Below, piece by piece: positions 46,735 to 59,460 of a stretch of 64,000 nt of DNA (position 1 is the first letter of the stretch; each line of letters opens with the position of its first letter). This stretch comes from Panax quinquefolius (Eukaryota; Streptophyta; Magnoliopsida; Apiales; Araliaceae), in assembly GCA_020205615.1 (NCBI GenBank), contig CM035170.1:118801674-118865673 (forward strand). The letters are read 5' to 3'. Position numbers and translations under genes: made by a program. The notes below the pieces were generated by a model. It searched no databases. It worked only from the letters and a program-made list of their open reading frames with translations, and was not told the DNA's origin.

Positions 46735-49201
46735 TGTGGCGCCCCCCAAAATTAGGTATCGTCACCCATCTTGGGTCGCCACTTACATGGTACATAAATT
46801 TAAATGACTTACTAATATAAGCGTGGTATGCAATCGACATAAAGCGTGAGTTTGAATACAAATATTGTCTACTAGATATTATACAAACTCAAAAGGAGTC
46901 CTCATTACAACTATTATCACACTTTATTTCACGAATAGTGAGGACTACTAATCTTATCCTCTGGACCATTACTTCGTTCCCGAGGCTGCGTCCCAATTTA
47001 TGTTCTCATTTTCAAGAAGAAAACGGTGAAAGAAAAGGTGAGCTCAACTAGCCCGAGAAGAAATATTATGACTAAGATAATGCAGAATAAATTTATCATT
47101 AGCCTTCAACGGTGTTAAAGCGATAAAATACAATGAACAACCGGTTTAAGCTGCGGTGAATAAGCAATCCATTAAAAGAGTCGAGTAGAGAATAAAGTCT
47201 ACTATCTTTTAGGGTTTAAAAGGTTTTCATCAATTTTTATCATTTGAGACCCGACTTAATAAATAAACCACTACATCTAATCATCCCCTGTATACACGGT
47301 CAAGGATTTTCATCAAATTATCAATGGTCATGACTATCTAAAACACCCCAGTCATAATCATACAAAAACTATCCATCAGCGCATTACAGGGCCTTTGAGG
47401 ACTTTTGTCACATCATTTATATCAAGTCGTGATTATCTTAGAATGATCCCACGGTCATAATCATACTAAGTTCATCTATGTACGTAAGCGAATATAGCAT
47501 AATATAACATGAGGATGATGACAATGACATAATAATTCAATAAAACAAGTTCAAGAATTATTTAATCCATGAATTATTACGCGTCAAATTGTCGACATGA
47601 TCTTTGTTTAGAGAGTAAAATTCAAGAATGATCGGAAGAATATTTCCATGAAAGATCTTTGGATGAAACGCAAATATCGAGGATATTCTACTAATTTCAT
47701 GGAGTATAGAAGTCAAAGTTTTAACCAATAGGGTATAATAAAGAATGGAATAACAAAAGAAATCACCATGCATGCGGTACTTGGCGCAGGCGAGTTATTC
47801 AACAGGAATAATAATAACGGAACGGTCGGTGAAATTTCACCGCAAGCGAGGATGTTCCAGCAGAATAATAAAGATGGAACCGGATCCAGGTGTAAAACAC
47901 ACGAGATAGGATATTCCAGCGAGAATGATAAAAGGCGGAACCGGTCGGTGTAAAACACACGATGAGGATGTTCGATAGAATAATAAAAAGCGAAACCGGT
48001 GGGTGTAAAACACTTGCAGACGAGGATGTCCAACGAGAATAATAAAGAGCGGAACCGGTCCGGTGTAAAACACATGAGACAGGATGTTCCAATGAGAATA
48101 ATAGAAGAATGTCACCAAGTATAGGGTTAAGCGTATCTGAGTTATTCCAGCAGAATAATAAGCAATGGAATAACATAAGGATTTCACCAAGTATAGGGTA
48201 TCTGGCGTATCTGAGGTTATGTATAGGGTATGCCACTTTTACTGAGTTATTCTAACAGAATAATAGTGAATGGAATAATGAAGTTCTCTTGAGAAGAAAG
48301 AATAACACCACTACCGTAAAAAAAGGCTGAATATAGAAGTAGTGAAGTAGCGAGGAATACTCTTTCTTCTTTCATAATTTTCTCTATAGCTTCTCTCTAT
48401 AATTTCTCTCTACAGAGTTTCAATGAATTCGTAAGAAAATAATGAAGGAATGAAAGCTTATTTATAGGAAAATGAAATGCATAAGTAAGCTAATCCATGA
48501 GCGGTCAGATTGATTTACTTTAATCGGCGGTCCATATTTAAAGAAAAATCTTTTAAATAAAATATAATATATTCTATTTATATAAAAACATTTCTTATCT
48601 GAAACTTTATGCAAATCTATGCAAATCACTATGCGAAAACACTATGCATAATAAAATATAATATATTCTATTTATAGAATAACTTTAATAAAGTATTCTA
48701 TTTTATATAAAAGATGTTTACATTTTATTACGTTAATAATCTGAATAAAACAAAAGCGTCATTATCATTATAATAATTCATATTATTAATCGATGATAAT
48801 GGAATCAAATGAGTGACTTCTCACATAAGCATCAATAATCAATACAGGTAATGCTTTCTTATGCAACCACACGTACATCGCATTGTACTTTTACTACCGA
48901 GTAGTTCAGCGGTAACCACGGTAAAACTTCCGCAGTTATTTTGATAAAATATTTTTGTCGTTTTCTCAATCAAATGCAATAATTACATTATTAGGGTCCA
49001 CCAATGATTAAGTAGTTGTCACGAATATTCCTGCTAAGCAGAATATTCCCACCAATCGAATATAATATAACCACTTGCGTACTTTTGCAAAATTTATAAA
49101 TACTACCCACAACTATAATATTATCTTAAATTCACACCATAATATTAAAAAATTATTTCAACAAAATTTAAATCTTTATTGATAAAATCTGGGGTCTCAC
49201 A
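46735..49201 (-). mobile_element. Family B LTR (5' LTR of the pol-less element)
   Basis: Starts TGTGGCGCCCCC, directly after the site TTGGTATCGTAGC (minus strand), and ends GGGGTCTCACA, the cleanest family B terminus in the window. It carries a minisatellite at 47785-48175 with extra GTATAGGGT units near 48118-48240. Confidence 0.88.
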
Positions 49202-49449
49202 TTTTCTCTCTATTTCTCTCTCTATATTATCGAGTGTATTCTTGTGAGTATTTTGATAACTTGAGTGTTACTATACGGTGCAAGTTCGTTCAGCGTTATT
49301 CCAGTCAGAAGTACTGCTCTTTTGAGGTAAGGGATAGTAAGGGATTGTAAGGGATAGTAAGGGGTGTTATATTCTTCTTAAAATGATATTTTCTTCGATA
49401 TCATTATGCCAAAATATTGGTTGGAAATTTTTATCAAATTTAGAACTTT

Positions 49450-49660
49450 TTCATGTATGAGATTCTTATTCATAAGATTCTTATTCATGAGTTCTTATTC
49501 ACGAGTTACTTATTCATGAGTTTCTTATTCATGAGTTCTTATTCATGATTTACTATTCACGAGTTCTTATTCACGATGGTTCTTATTCATAAGATTCTTA
49601 TTCACGATTCTTATTCATGAGTTCTTATTCACGATTCTTATTCACGAGTACTATTCTTTA
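49450..49660. repeat. Short tandem repeat with TTCTTATTCATGAG units
   Basis: More than a dozen imperfect 12-16 base units alternating TTCTTATTCATGAG and TTCTTATTCACGAG. The solo LTR has the counterpart on the other strand (GTGAATAGTAACTC units at 53575-53790). Confidence 0.8.
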
Positions 49661-49984
49661 TAAAATTAGTTTCTTTTCTAACCAAATTATAGTTGATTTA
49701 TGAATATTACTCGGAGATTAAAACTATATATTGATTATATTGATTTTATTATCATATATAACATTTTATAACCACGATGTTGAAATTCTCTTTCACTAGA
49801 GTGTAAAGATGGGTAGATTATTGGTATGATCATGACTAGGGTTCTCTTTGGCCAGTAGTGAAAAGTTGAATTGTTGACTGATATGATCATGACCATTGAA
49901 TTTATAATTGAATATCTTTAGCTTAAGTGGAAAGGTGAATTGATCAACATGGTTATAATTATGGTTTATATAAATTCTGAAATG

Positions 49985-50235
49985 ATTATGTATTTCTTTG
50001 AGATACGAATGTCTTTGGCCTGTAGTGCAAAGATGAACTATTGTTGAATATCTTTGGCCTGTAGTGCAAAGATGAATGATTTCTGATGAATATCTTTGGC
50101 TCGTAATGCAAAGATGACCTGTTGTTGAATATCTTTGGCATGTAGTGCAAAGATGACTTGGCGATGAATATCTTTGGTGCATAGTGCAAAGATGACTTGT
50201 TGATGAATATCTTTGGCCCGTAGTGCAAAGATGAA
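49985..50235. repeat. Minisatellite with ATCTTTGGC..TAGTGCAAAGATGA units
   Basis: About six units of 36-48 bases containing ATCTTTGGCCTGTAGTGCAA and a variable tail. The minus-strand frames here (RYSS..HLCTT and KIF..SLHY repeats) are artefacts of the tandem unit. The reverse-complement counterpart is at 53085-53360. Confidence 0.85.
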
Positions 50236-53084
50236 TTTATTAATAGGATTATGAACATGAAGCGTGATTTGGTATAACCATGATCTTTGATATTTGGTGA
50301 TGAAAATTAACTTTGTCTGGATGAGAAAGGAATTTAGAACTACAATTACGATTATATACTGGCGTGATTGTGGGCGTAAATTGTTGATTAATGTTACGAG
50401 GATAAAACATTGTTGATGGACTTTTAACATGGAGAAAATAATAGATTTTATGGTCTATTTGACTCTTCTAATGGATTGCTTCGTTCATTTGCAACTATGG
50501 TTGAAAAGTTTTATCATCTACCATATGTTCTAAATCTACGATTTATTCTTTGTTGAAGGCTATTGATAATTTATTTATCTTTAGTCATGATATTCTTTCT
50601 TGAAGCTAGTTAGGTGTCTCACCTTTTTTCTTCACAATTCCTTTCGGGTAATAAAAGTGTATTTGGGACAAGCGGGGAATAACGAGGGAATAGAATGGTG
50701 GTTACATAGATGTTGAGGGTGAGGTGAATTTAACTTGGAAGGGTGTTTTGCCTTTATCATACAAGATGTCTAATGACATACTGACCTCGTGTCATCATAA
50801 AATGTGGTTGTGCTCATCCACTTCTTGAGTATATTTACAAGCACTACCTATATAATCTTGGTGTTTGTTTGGAGTTTAATACCCAATTAGAGAGGCGATG
50901 GAGATAATGATATGTCAAGAGAGAAGACTCGCCATTGGGAAGAATATGATTGTAATCTTCTCGTTTTTCTTTGGGGTCTATTGGGTCAACCAAGGATAAT
51001 TATGTGGCCATATAATATCTATAATAACCTAGACGCATGGCCTCCCATGTACAAAGGTTTCCTTGAGCACTTCCCAAAGATTCTAATTTCTAAAAGCAGG
51101 TTTTCGACTATACCTTTATGTAAGGTGTCATTATGAGAGTCTTTGTCCACGGTTGGGACATGAGTCGCGATTGATATATATTTGTATCAAACTCACGAGT
51201 ATATGTGTTGTTGTATTTTGCACGACAATTGTTGTTATAAAGTTGTAGTGTTTTCTGTACCATGTTATTGGCGACTCAGAAATAGGTTGGTTGGATTGGA
51301 CCTATTTTGGGGTTGTCACACATATTGTTTGCATAGTGCCCGCATAGTGTTTGCATAGTAAAAATCTTTTTATATAAATAGAATATATTATATTTTATTT
51401 AAAAGATTTTTCTTTAAATATGGACCGTCAGATTAAAGTAAATCAATACTGGACCGTTTCATGGATTAGTTCTTATGCATTCCATTTTCCTATAAATAGA
51501 AGTTCATTCCTTCATTATTTTCTTACAATTCCTTTGAACTCTAGAGAGAAACTATAGAGAGAGACTATAGAGATAGAAGAAAAGTTTTACATTACTTCAC
51601 TACTCTTATATTAAGTATTATTTTACGGTAAGAGATATTATTCTTTTGTATTCAAGAAGAGAACTTACATTATTCCATTTCTTTATTGTTACATTGGAAT
51701 AACTTTGTATCTGTGGCTACCTATACTTGGTGACATTCTTCTATTATAAAGTCTCTTTATTATTCCGGAATATCCTGTCTCATCTTTATCTGTGGGACTG
51801 GTTCAATTTTTATTATTCCGTCTTTATTATTACTCGGAATATCCAGCCGGTGCTTTATCTGTGGGACTGGTTCCATCATTTATTATTTCACATTTATTAT
51901 TACATTGGAACATCACCGGGTGTGAATTTCACTGACATTTGGTTCCGTTATTATTATTCTGTTGAAATAAGCAAATCATGCTAAGTACCGCATGCATGGT
52001 GATATCTTTTGTTATTCCATTCGGTGATTATACTCGAGTTGATTAAAATTTTGACTTCTATACTCCATGAAATTAGTGAAATATCATTGATATTTGCGAT
52101 TCATCCAGTATCTTTTCATGGAAATATTCTTCTGATCATTCTTGAACTTTATTCTACAAAGAAGTATCATGTTGACAATTTGGGCGTTATTGGTTCTGGA
52201 CAAATTAATTCTTGAACTTGTTTAATTGAATTCTTATATCATTGTCATCATCCTCATGTTTATGTTATGTTGAAAGTCATACGTGGCACAGGTGCATAGA
52301 TGGACTTGGTATGATTATGACCGAGGATTATTCGGTATAATCATGGTAGTAATGTTATAAATGATGTAAAATTAAAAGTCCTCATTGGGCGTAGTGCATT
52401 GATGAATGATTTTTTGGTATGATTATGGCTCTGGATTCTCTTGACAAGGAGCAAAGATGAATTATTTGATGGCATGATCGGGACCATTGATGAAAACACG
52501 ATTATCTTTGGCCCGTAGTGCATGGATAATTTGTGGCGACCCCAAAATAGGTCCATTCCATCCAACCCATTCGAGTCGCAAAATACGTGATGTATGTAAA
52601 GCTTACAACTGACTTTATTATCACAACAATAAAGCGTGAGTTTAAATACAAATATTATCTTCTAGACAATATTTATACTCAAATAAATCCTCATCACATT
52701 TATTGATACATTATTTTACAATAATGGTGAGGACTACTAAACAACTCTCTCTAGAACCTTCATTCCATACCCTCGACTAACTTTCATTACATTCTAGCCT
52801 CACGAGAAGAAAAATGGAACAACAAGGAAAAGGGTGAGCTCAACTAGCCCGATAAAGAATGTTATGACTAAGATAATATACAACAAATTATCGTTAGTCT
52901 CCAGCGAGGAAAAATCGATAGAATCTGATGAGCAACAAGTTTGAGATCAATATTCGCGAATGAAATAATAATTCATAGAAGAGTTACGTAGAGAATGAAA
53001 TCTACTATAATCTATGAATTTAACGGTCCATCATCAATATTTTATCCACTGTAACATCAATCAATATTCATCTCAAATCAAATA

Positions 53085-53360
53085 TTCATCTTTGCACTTC
53101 TGAGGCAAAGATATTCATCAATCGGTCGTATTCATCTCAACACTGTTCATCTTTGCACTAAAGGCCAAAGATATTCATCGATCGGTCGTATGTTCATTTA
53201 AACACTGTTCATCTTTGCACCTTCTGAGCCAAAGATATTCATCGATCGGTCGTATTCATTTAAAACACCGCTTCATCTTTGCACTACTGGACCAAAGATA
53301 TTCTTTGAAATCATTCATCTGTGACTACGGGCCAAAGATATTCAATAATATCATCATTTA
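53085..53360. repeat. Minisatellite with CATCTTTGCAC..GGCAAAGATATTCATC units
   Basis: Four to five units of about 60 bases, each pairing CTTTGCAC with the inverse-like CAAAGATATTCATC and separated by CGGTCGTATTCAT. Each unit could form a small hairpin (CTTTG/CAAAG). Confidence 0.8.
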
Positions 53361-53574
53361 AGGCGAGGATGATGAAAATATTTTTAAAGAACGAATCCAA
53401 TTGAAACAAAATGACAAGGATTAAGGATTAAGGATTAGTACTTTGTTTTATCCATGTCCAACAATACCTCAAAAATAATCATAGTGGTGTAAAATTCAAG
53501 AATGATCAAAACATAGATACAATCAAAGCTAGTATCCGAATAGATATTTTAGGCGAAAAGAAAAATTTTCATTT

Positions 53575-53790
53575 TTTGATTGAATAGTCTTGTATTCGTG
53601 AATAGTGTAGATATCGTGAATAGTCTTGAGTATCGTGAATAGTAACTCAGACACCAAAAGATAGAAATTCCACAAAAAAAAACATCTTCACGCTCCGTGA
53701 ATAGTACTCGTGAATAGTAACTTCGTGAATAGTAACTCATGAATAGTTACTCGTGAATAAGTAACTCATGAATAAGTAACTTGACATGAA
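53575..53790. repeat. Short tandem repeat with GTGAATAGTAACTC units
   Basis: Multiple short units of the type CGTGAATAGT and GAATAGTAACTC inside the solo LTR, counterpart of the plus-orientation repeats at 49450-49660. Confidence 0.75.
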
Positions 53791-55932
53791 AAAGTTCCAA
53801 ATTTGATAAAAAGTTCCAACCAATATTTCAAAGATAATGATATTGAAGAAATAATATCATCGAGAAGAAAATAACATCCCTTACCTCAAAGAATTAGTAC
53901 TCGGAAGGAAAAGTCGGAAGTGATCTTTGAATGAAACTTGTCTTTGAGCAAAGAACTCTCAAAGTATCTAAATACTCACAAAAATCGCTCAATAATATAG
54001 AGAGAAAGAGAAAACTTTGTTTTTGTGTGATTTTCAATTCTAACTTAGCCTCTATTTATAGGAAAATGTTAGCCGTAGAAGCGCAGACTTGACAACTTGC
54101 ACGATGGCTTTACTCGCTACTATTGCCACCCACCACATTTGAAATAAAATTCAGCACATTTTTCACCAACCACAAGTGGGGCCCACTCAAATCTAGAATT
54201 TTCCACAAAATCAATTATAAACCTAATTTCCGAATCAATCACCTCTTAAAATTCATAACAAATCATTCGTTCATTTTAACGGTTCAAAATTTGTGGACAT
54301 ATACTCAACTTATGTATGTATAACATACCCAAAATTACCACAATCCAGCGGTCGGATTAAAAATTATAACCCCATAATATATCTCAAAACCCACGATTTG
54401 ATTTTTAATACCTCAATCCAGATAAAATACGATAAAACACCTCAACATTAATTCCTTCATTAATAACCACATAAATAAATCCATCATTTATATTCATATA
54501 AAATAAATATTTCTTATCATATGAATCAATAATTAATTATTCACAAATAATATTACAGAATCACATTTATAATGACCGAAAGTTTTTCCGGGAAGAGGGC
54601 TTTCAATAAGGATCTCTCCTTCTTGGCGCCGCAATTAGGTGACCAAACCTCTCCTTGATGAGAACTTTCTAGACATTGCCAATAATGTTATCTAATAATA
54701 TTATTCAAATAATATGAATTATTGATCCGATAATGGGAAATCACATGCGATGACAATTATTGAACAACAATAATATAAAATATCAACGCATGACAATTAT
54801 TGAATCAATAAAATAAAATATTGAGCGATAGAATTCTTTGTGAAAATTATTGAGTAGTGCCATCTTACGTCATTTAATCAATAATTCAACAATCATCATG
54901 CAATCACTGGTGTCTTCTTGCAAAACCACGTATTCATTGTATTTTAACCATAGGGTATTCCAACGGATCTTAACGGTAACAACTACGGCAGTTATTTATA
55001 ACCACCCAAACTTTGTCGTTTTCCTCATCCAATCGCTTTCAGTTATGGGGCCCTGGCATTGCATTGGCTGTGTGGTAAATGCGAATATTCCGAAACGATC
55101 TGAATATTCCACGACCAAACGAATATTCCCCGACGATACGAATATTCCACGACCAAACGAATATTCCACAAGCAAAAATGAATATTTTATAACCACTTGC
55201 TTATTTTGAAATATTTGCGTATTTAACCCTTAACTATCCATATTAATCAAATCAACCCTTACTATTTCAAAATAATAAATAAAGGAAATTCCTTTTTATT
55301 TAAAAAAAATTTCGGGGTCTTACATAATTCGTGGTCGTGATACTAAAGAATATCATTGGCCTGTAGTGTAGGGATGATTTAATGATGTGGATTATTTATT
55401 GAAATTTGAGTCTCGTGATAAAAGTGATGAAAAACTTTTAAATCATAAAAGATAGTAGATTACATTCTACTTGACTCTTTTAATGGATTGCTTGTTAGAT
55501 TCTTGATTAAACTTGATGTACTATTGTATTTTATCGGTTTAACATTGTTGGAGGCTAATAATAATTTATTCTCCATTATCTTAATCATAATATATTCTTC
55601 TTTGGGCTAGTTGAGCTCACCCTTTTTTTCTTTCTTTGCATTCTCTTGGAAATGAGAATATAAATTTGGGACGAGTCGGAAGCGGAGTGATGGTCGGAGA
55701 GGATAGCATTAGTAGTCCTCACTATTATACGTGAAATAGTATGATAATAATTGTAATGAGGACTCCTTTTGAGTTTGTATAATCTCTAGTAGATAATATT
55801 TGTATTCAAACTCACAGTTTATGTTTTTGTCGTATTACCGGCAGTTGTATTAAGTAAGTTGTATTTGAATTATGTACCATGTATCTGGCGACCCAAGATG
55901 GGTGATGTATACCTAATTTTGGGGGCGTCCGC

Positions 55933-56082
55933 GATTCTAACAATCGAAAACATGTTTTGATTATTGGAACTTTCGAATTTTAACTTTTAAATTTCAAATT
56001 TCGTTATTTAAGTTGGGTGAATAGTAAAAAAATTGAATCTTTATCCTGCAAAATAACTCAATATATGACACTATAAAGTAAG
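55933..56082. other. Short non-LTR spacer
   Basis: About 150 AT-rich bases between two LTRs of opposite orientation. It matches no other part of the window and is perhaps the only low-copy sequence in the cluster. No gene is visible. Confidence 0.5.
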
Positions 56083-58541
56083 TGTGACGCCCCCAAAATT
56101 AGGTATCGTCACCCATCTTGGGTCGCCACTTACGTGGTACATAAATTCAAATACAAACTTAATTATACATACCAGCGCAGTGTAACATCGACAATACATA
56201 AAGCGAGAGTTCTAATAGGAATATTGTCATTTAGACAATATCCATACTCGAGGAGTCCTCATTACATTTATTGTCACACTATTTAACGAGAATAGTGAGG
56301 ACTACTAATGCTATCTTCGGACCATCACTCTTTTCCCGACTCGTCGTCAAATTATATTCTCATTTCTGAAGAAACGGTGAAAAGAAAAGGTGAGCTCAAC
56401 TAGCCCGATAAGAAATATTATGACTAAGATAATGCGAATAAATTATCATTAGTCTTAATGATGTTAAAGCGATAAAATACAATGAACAACCAGTTTAAGC
56501 TGCGTGAATATCAATCCATTAAAAAGTCAAGTAGAAAATAAAGTCTACTATCTTTTAGGTTTAAAGGTTTTCATCAATTTTTATCACTAAGACTCGGTTT
56601 AATGAATAAACCACAATATCTAATCATCCACCACGTACCACGGTCGAGGATTTTCATCAAATTATCAATGGTCATGACTATACCAAATCACCCTGGTCAT
56701 AATCATACAAAAACTATCCATCAACTGCATTACAGGCCCACCGAGGACTTTTGTCACATCATTTATATCAAGCCATGATTATACAAGAATGAACCTGGTC
56801 ATAATCATACTAAGTTCATCTATATGCACGTAAGCGAAGATAACTTTCAACATAATATAAACATGAGGATGATGACAATGATATAAGAATTGATAAAACA
56901 AGTTCAAGAATTATTTTATCCGAGAATTATTAACGTCAAATTGTCAACATGATCTTTGTTTTGTAGAGTAAAATTCAAGAATGATCGGAAGAATATTTTC
57001 ATGAAAAGATCTTTGGATGAAATGCAAATATCAAAGATATTCTACTAATTTCATGGAGTATAGAAGTCGAAGTTTTAACTTATTTGGGTATAATAAAGAA
57101 TGGAATAACAAAAGAAATCACCGTGCATGCGGTGCTTGCAGCATAGGCAGGTTATTCAACGAGAATAATAATAAGCGGAACCGGTCGGGTAAAATTCACT
57201 GCAAGCAGGATGATCAATGAGAATAATAAATCTTTGAATAATAAACAATGGAACCGAATTCGGTGTAAAAAAACACGAGCGAGGATATTCAACGAGAATA
57301 ATAAATGCGGAATAATAAACAATGGAACCGAGTTAGGTGTAAAACACATAGGCGAGGATATTCCAGCAGAATAATAAAGAATGGAATAACGAGAAGAAGA
57401 TCACCAAGTATAGGGGATTAAGCGTATCTGAGTTATTCAAGAGAATAAATAAGAATGAAATAATATAAAGATTTCACCCAGTATAGGGTGTCTGGCGTAT
57501 CACGAGTTATGTATAGGGTATACCACTTTTTTTACGAGTTATTCAATGAGAATAATAATGAATGGAATAATGAAGTTCTCTTCATGAATAAGAAAGAATA
57601 ACACCCATTACGGTACAAAAAATAATACCCACTACCTAGTAAAAGACCTTTGGATATCAAAGTAGTGAAGAAGTGAGAATACTCTTCTTCTTTTTCTCTA
57701 TAGATTTTCTCTCTATAGCTTCTCTCTATAATTTCTCTCTCAGAGTTTGGTGAATTAAGTAAGAAAATAATGAAGGAATGAGCTTATTTATAGGAAAATA
57801 GAATGCGTAGTAATTAATCCATGAGCGGTCAGATTGATTTACTTTAATCTGACGGTCCATATTTAAAGCAAAATCTTTTAAATAAAATATCATATATTCT
57901 ATTTATATAAAAACATTTTACTATGCAAACTTTATATGCAACACTATATCAAAAACACTATATCTGAAAACACTATGCTGACACTATCGTAATAAAATAT
58001 AATATATACTATTTATAGAATAACTTTAATAAAGTATACATTTTTTATAAAAAGATGTTTTACATTTTATTCGTTAATAATCTGAATAAAACAAAAGCGT
58101 CATTATCATTATAATAATTCGTATTATTAATAATCGTGATAATGGAATCAAGTGGTGACTTACCATAAGCATCGATAATCAATACTGTGGTAATTCTTCT
58201 TATGCAACCACGCGTATTCTTTGTACTTTTACTACTACCTAGAGTAGTTCAACGGTATCAGCGGTAAAACTTCCGTCATTATTTGATAAAATATTTTTGT
58301 GATTTTTCTCGATCAAAGCAAATAATTACATTGTGAGGTCCACCGATGATTGAGTAGTTATGCGAATATTCCTGCGCTAAAGAATATTCCCAGGCCAATC
58401 GAATATAATATAACCACTTACATACTTTGCAAAATTTATAAATACTACCCACAACTATAATATTATCTCAAATTCACACCATAATTAAAAAATTATTTTA
58501 AACAAAATTTAAATCTTTATTGATAAAATCGGGGTCTCACT
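56083..58541 (-). mobile_element. Family B 3' LTR of the right-hand pol-less element
   Basis: Starts TGTGACGCCCCC and ends GGGGTCTCACTGA just before CTCCCCTCC, the polypurine side. It has the TATA element near 57788 and a minisatellite at 57145-57440. It pairs with the LTR starting at 62022 across an internal region of about 3.5 kb. Confidence 0.87.
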
Positions 58542-58959
58542 GATCTCCCCTCCTTATGGAATTTAAGCCCTCGAAATTAGAGGGTGCGATACTGGTATGA
58601 TAAAGAGGTGAGGATACCTTGAATACCTTTATCGTTGAAAACATTAAATTCATCTTTCTTGCAATCAGGCCGAAGATATTCATTAACAATTCATCTTTTG
58701 CTTCTGGGGAATAAAGATATACAATTTATAAAACCAATAATCTTTGAGACTAGCGACTTAATAGTATTACGACCATAAATTATTCATACCTCTCTTTGGC
58801 TAAGGATATTTCGTGTTTTCAATTACTGATTCGTGATTATCTTAGAATAATCCGTGGTCATAATCATACCAAGTCTATCGATACACTACGATTAAAGATG
58901 ACTTTTACCACATCCATGAATTAATATTTCATTCTTTGAGACTAAATTTCGATAATTAA

Positions 58960-59460
58960 TCCATATCATCGAATCATCCACTTTTCTACGGGCCGATGAT
59001 ATTCATTAGTATCACGACCACGAATTATCCATACACTACTGACCGAAGATAATCGTGTATTCATTAATATCACGACCACAAATTATCCATGCACTACTAC
59101 CGAAGATAATCGTGTATTCATTAGTATCACGACCACAATTATCCATGCATTACTACTAAAGATAATCGTGTATTCATTAGTATATCCGACCACAAATTAT
59201 CCATGCACTACTACCAAAGATAATCGTGTATTCATTAGTATCACGACCACAAATTATCCATACTTTACGACTAAAAAGATAATCGTGTATTCATTAGTAT
59301 CACGACCACAAATTATCCATACACTACTACCGAAGATAATCGTGTATTCATTAGTATCACGACCACAAAATTATCAATACTACTACGGCGAAGATAATTG
59401 TGTATTCATTAGTATCACGACCACAAATTATCCATGTACTACTGACCAAAGATAATTGTG
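58960..59460. repeat. Minisatellite with TATCACGACCACAAATTATCC units
   Basis: About eight head-to-tail units of 58-62 bases, GATAATCGTGTATTCATTAG then TATCACGACCACAAATTATC and CATGCACTACTACCGAA. The conserved part is nearly identical across units; variation sits at the ACTACTACCGAA junction. The plus-strand frame with SRPQII repeats is a translation artefact. The same unit, in one or two copies, is at 28770-28845. Confidence 0.9.

Larger units (their letters stand above)
49202..51320 (+). mobile_element. Truncated LTR related to family A, plus orientation
   Basis: The right 700 bases (about 50640-51320, ending GGGGTTGTCACA) are the reverse complement of the family A LTR start. The left part holds repeats shared with the solo LTR at 52532. 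The promoter-side end is missing, because it abuts the family B LTR terminus at 49201. It is opposite in orientation to most of the cluster. Confidence 0.75.
52532..55324 (-). mobile_element. Solo LTR with mosaic A/B sequence and TAATT duplication
   Basis: Starts TGTGGCGACCCC, ends CGGGGTCTTACA and is flanked on both sides by TAATT (52527-52531 and 55325-55329), a clean 5-bp target duplication. There is no internal region, so it is a solo LTR left by LTR-LTR recombination. Its first 50 bases follow family A, the next 100 follow family B (AAAGCGTGAGTTTAAATAC), the middle has its own repeats, and the last 1.3 kb follows family A with the TATA element. Confidence 0.87.
51321..55932 (+). mobile_element. 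Family B LTR in plus orientation, interrupted by a solo LTR
   Basis: Positions 51321-52531 and 55325-55932 together give the reverse complement of a family B LTR. The left arm begins in the GCATAGTGTTTGCATAGT promoter-side region and includes TCCTATAAATAGAAG. The right arm ends near GATGGGTGATGTATACCTAA then TTTTGGGGGCGTC. The left end of the LTR (about 500 bases) is missing. The 2.8 kb between the arms is a solo LTR. Confidence 0.78.

Noticed and set aside
47713..48236. Long minus-strand frames rich in VFYT/HPVS and FIIL repeats
   Set aside because: These come from the LTR minisatellite. The same unit gives different peptides in each LTR and frames are not conserved.
49796..50430. Minus-strand frames with HLCTT/QRYS or KIF/SLHY repeats
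   Set aside because: Translation of the tandem ATCTTTGGC unit in three frames at once; no start context or conserved protein.
58960..59460. CRISPR-like regular array
   Set aside because: Units are contiguous with no unique spacers, the host is a plant, and the array belongs to a retrotransposon interior.
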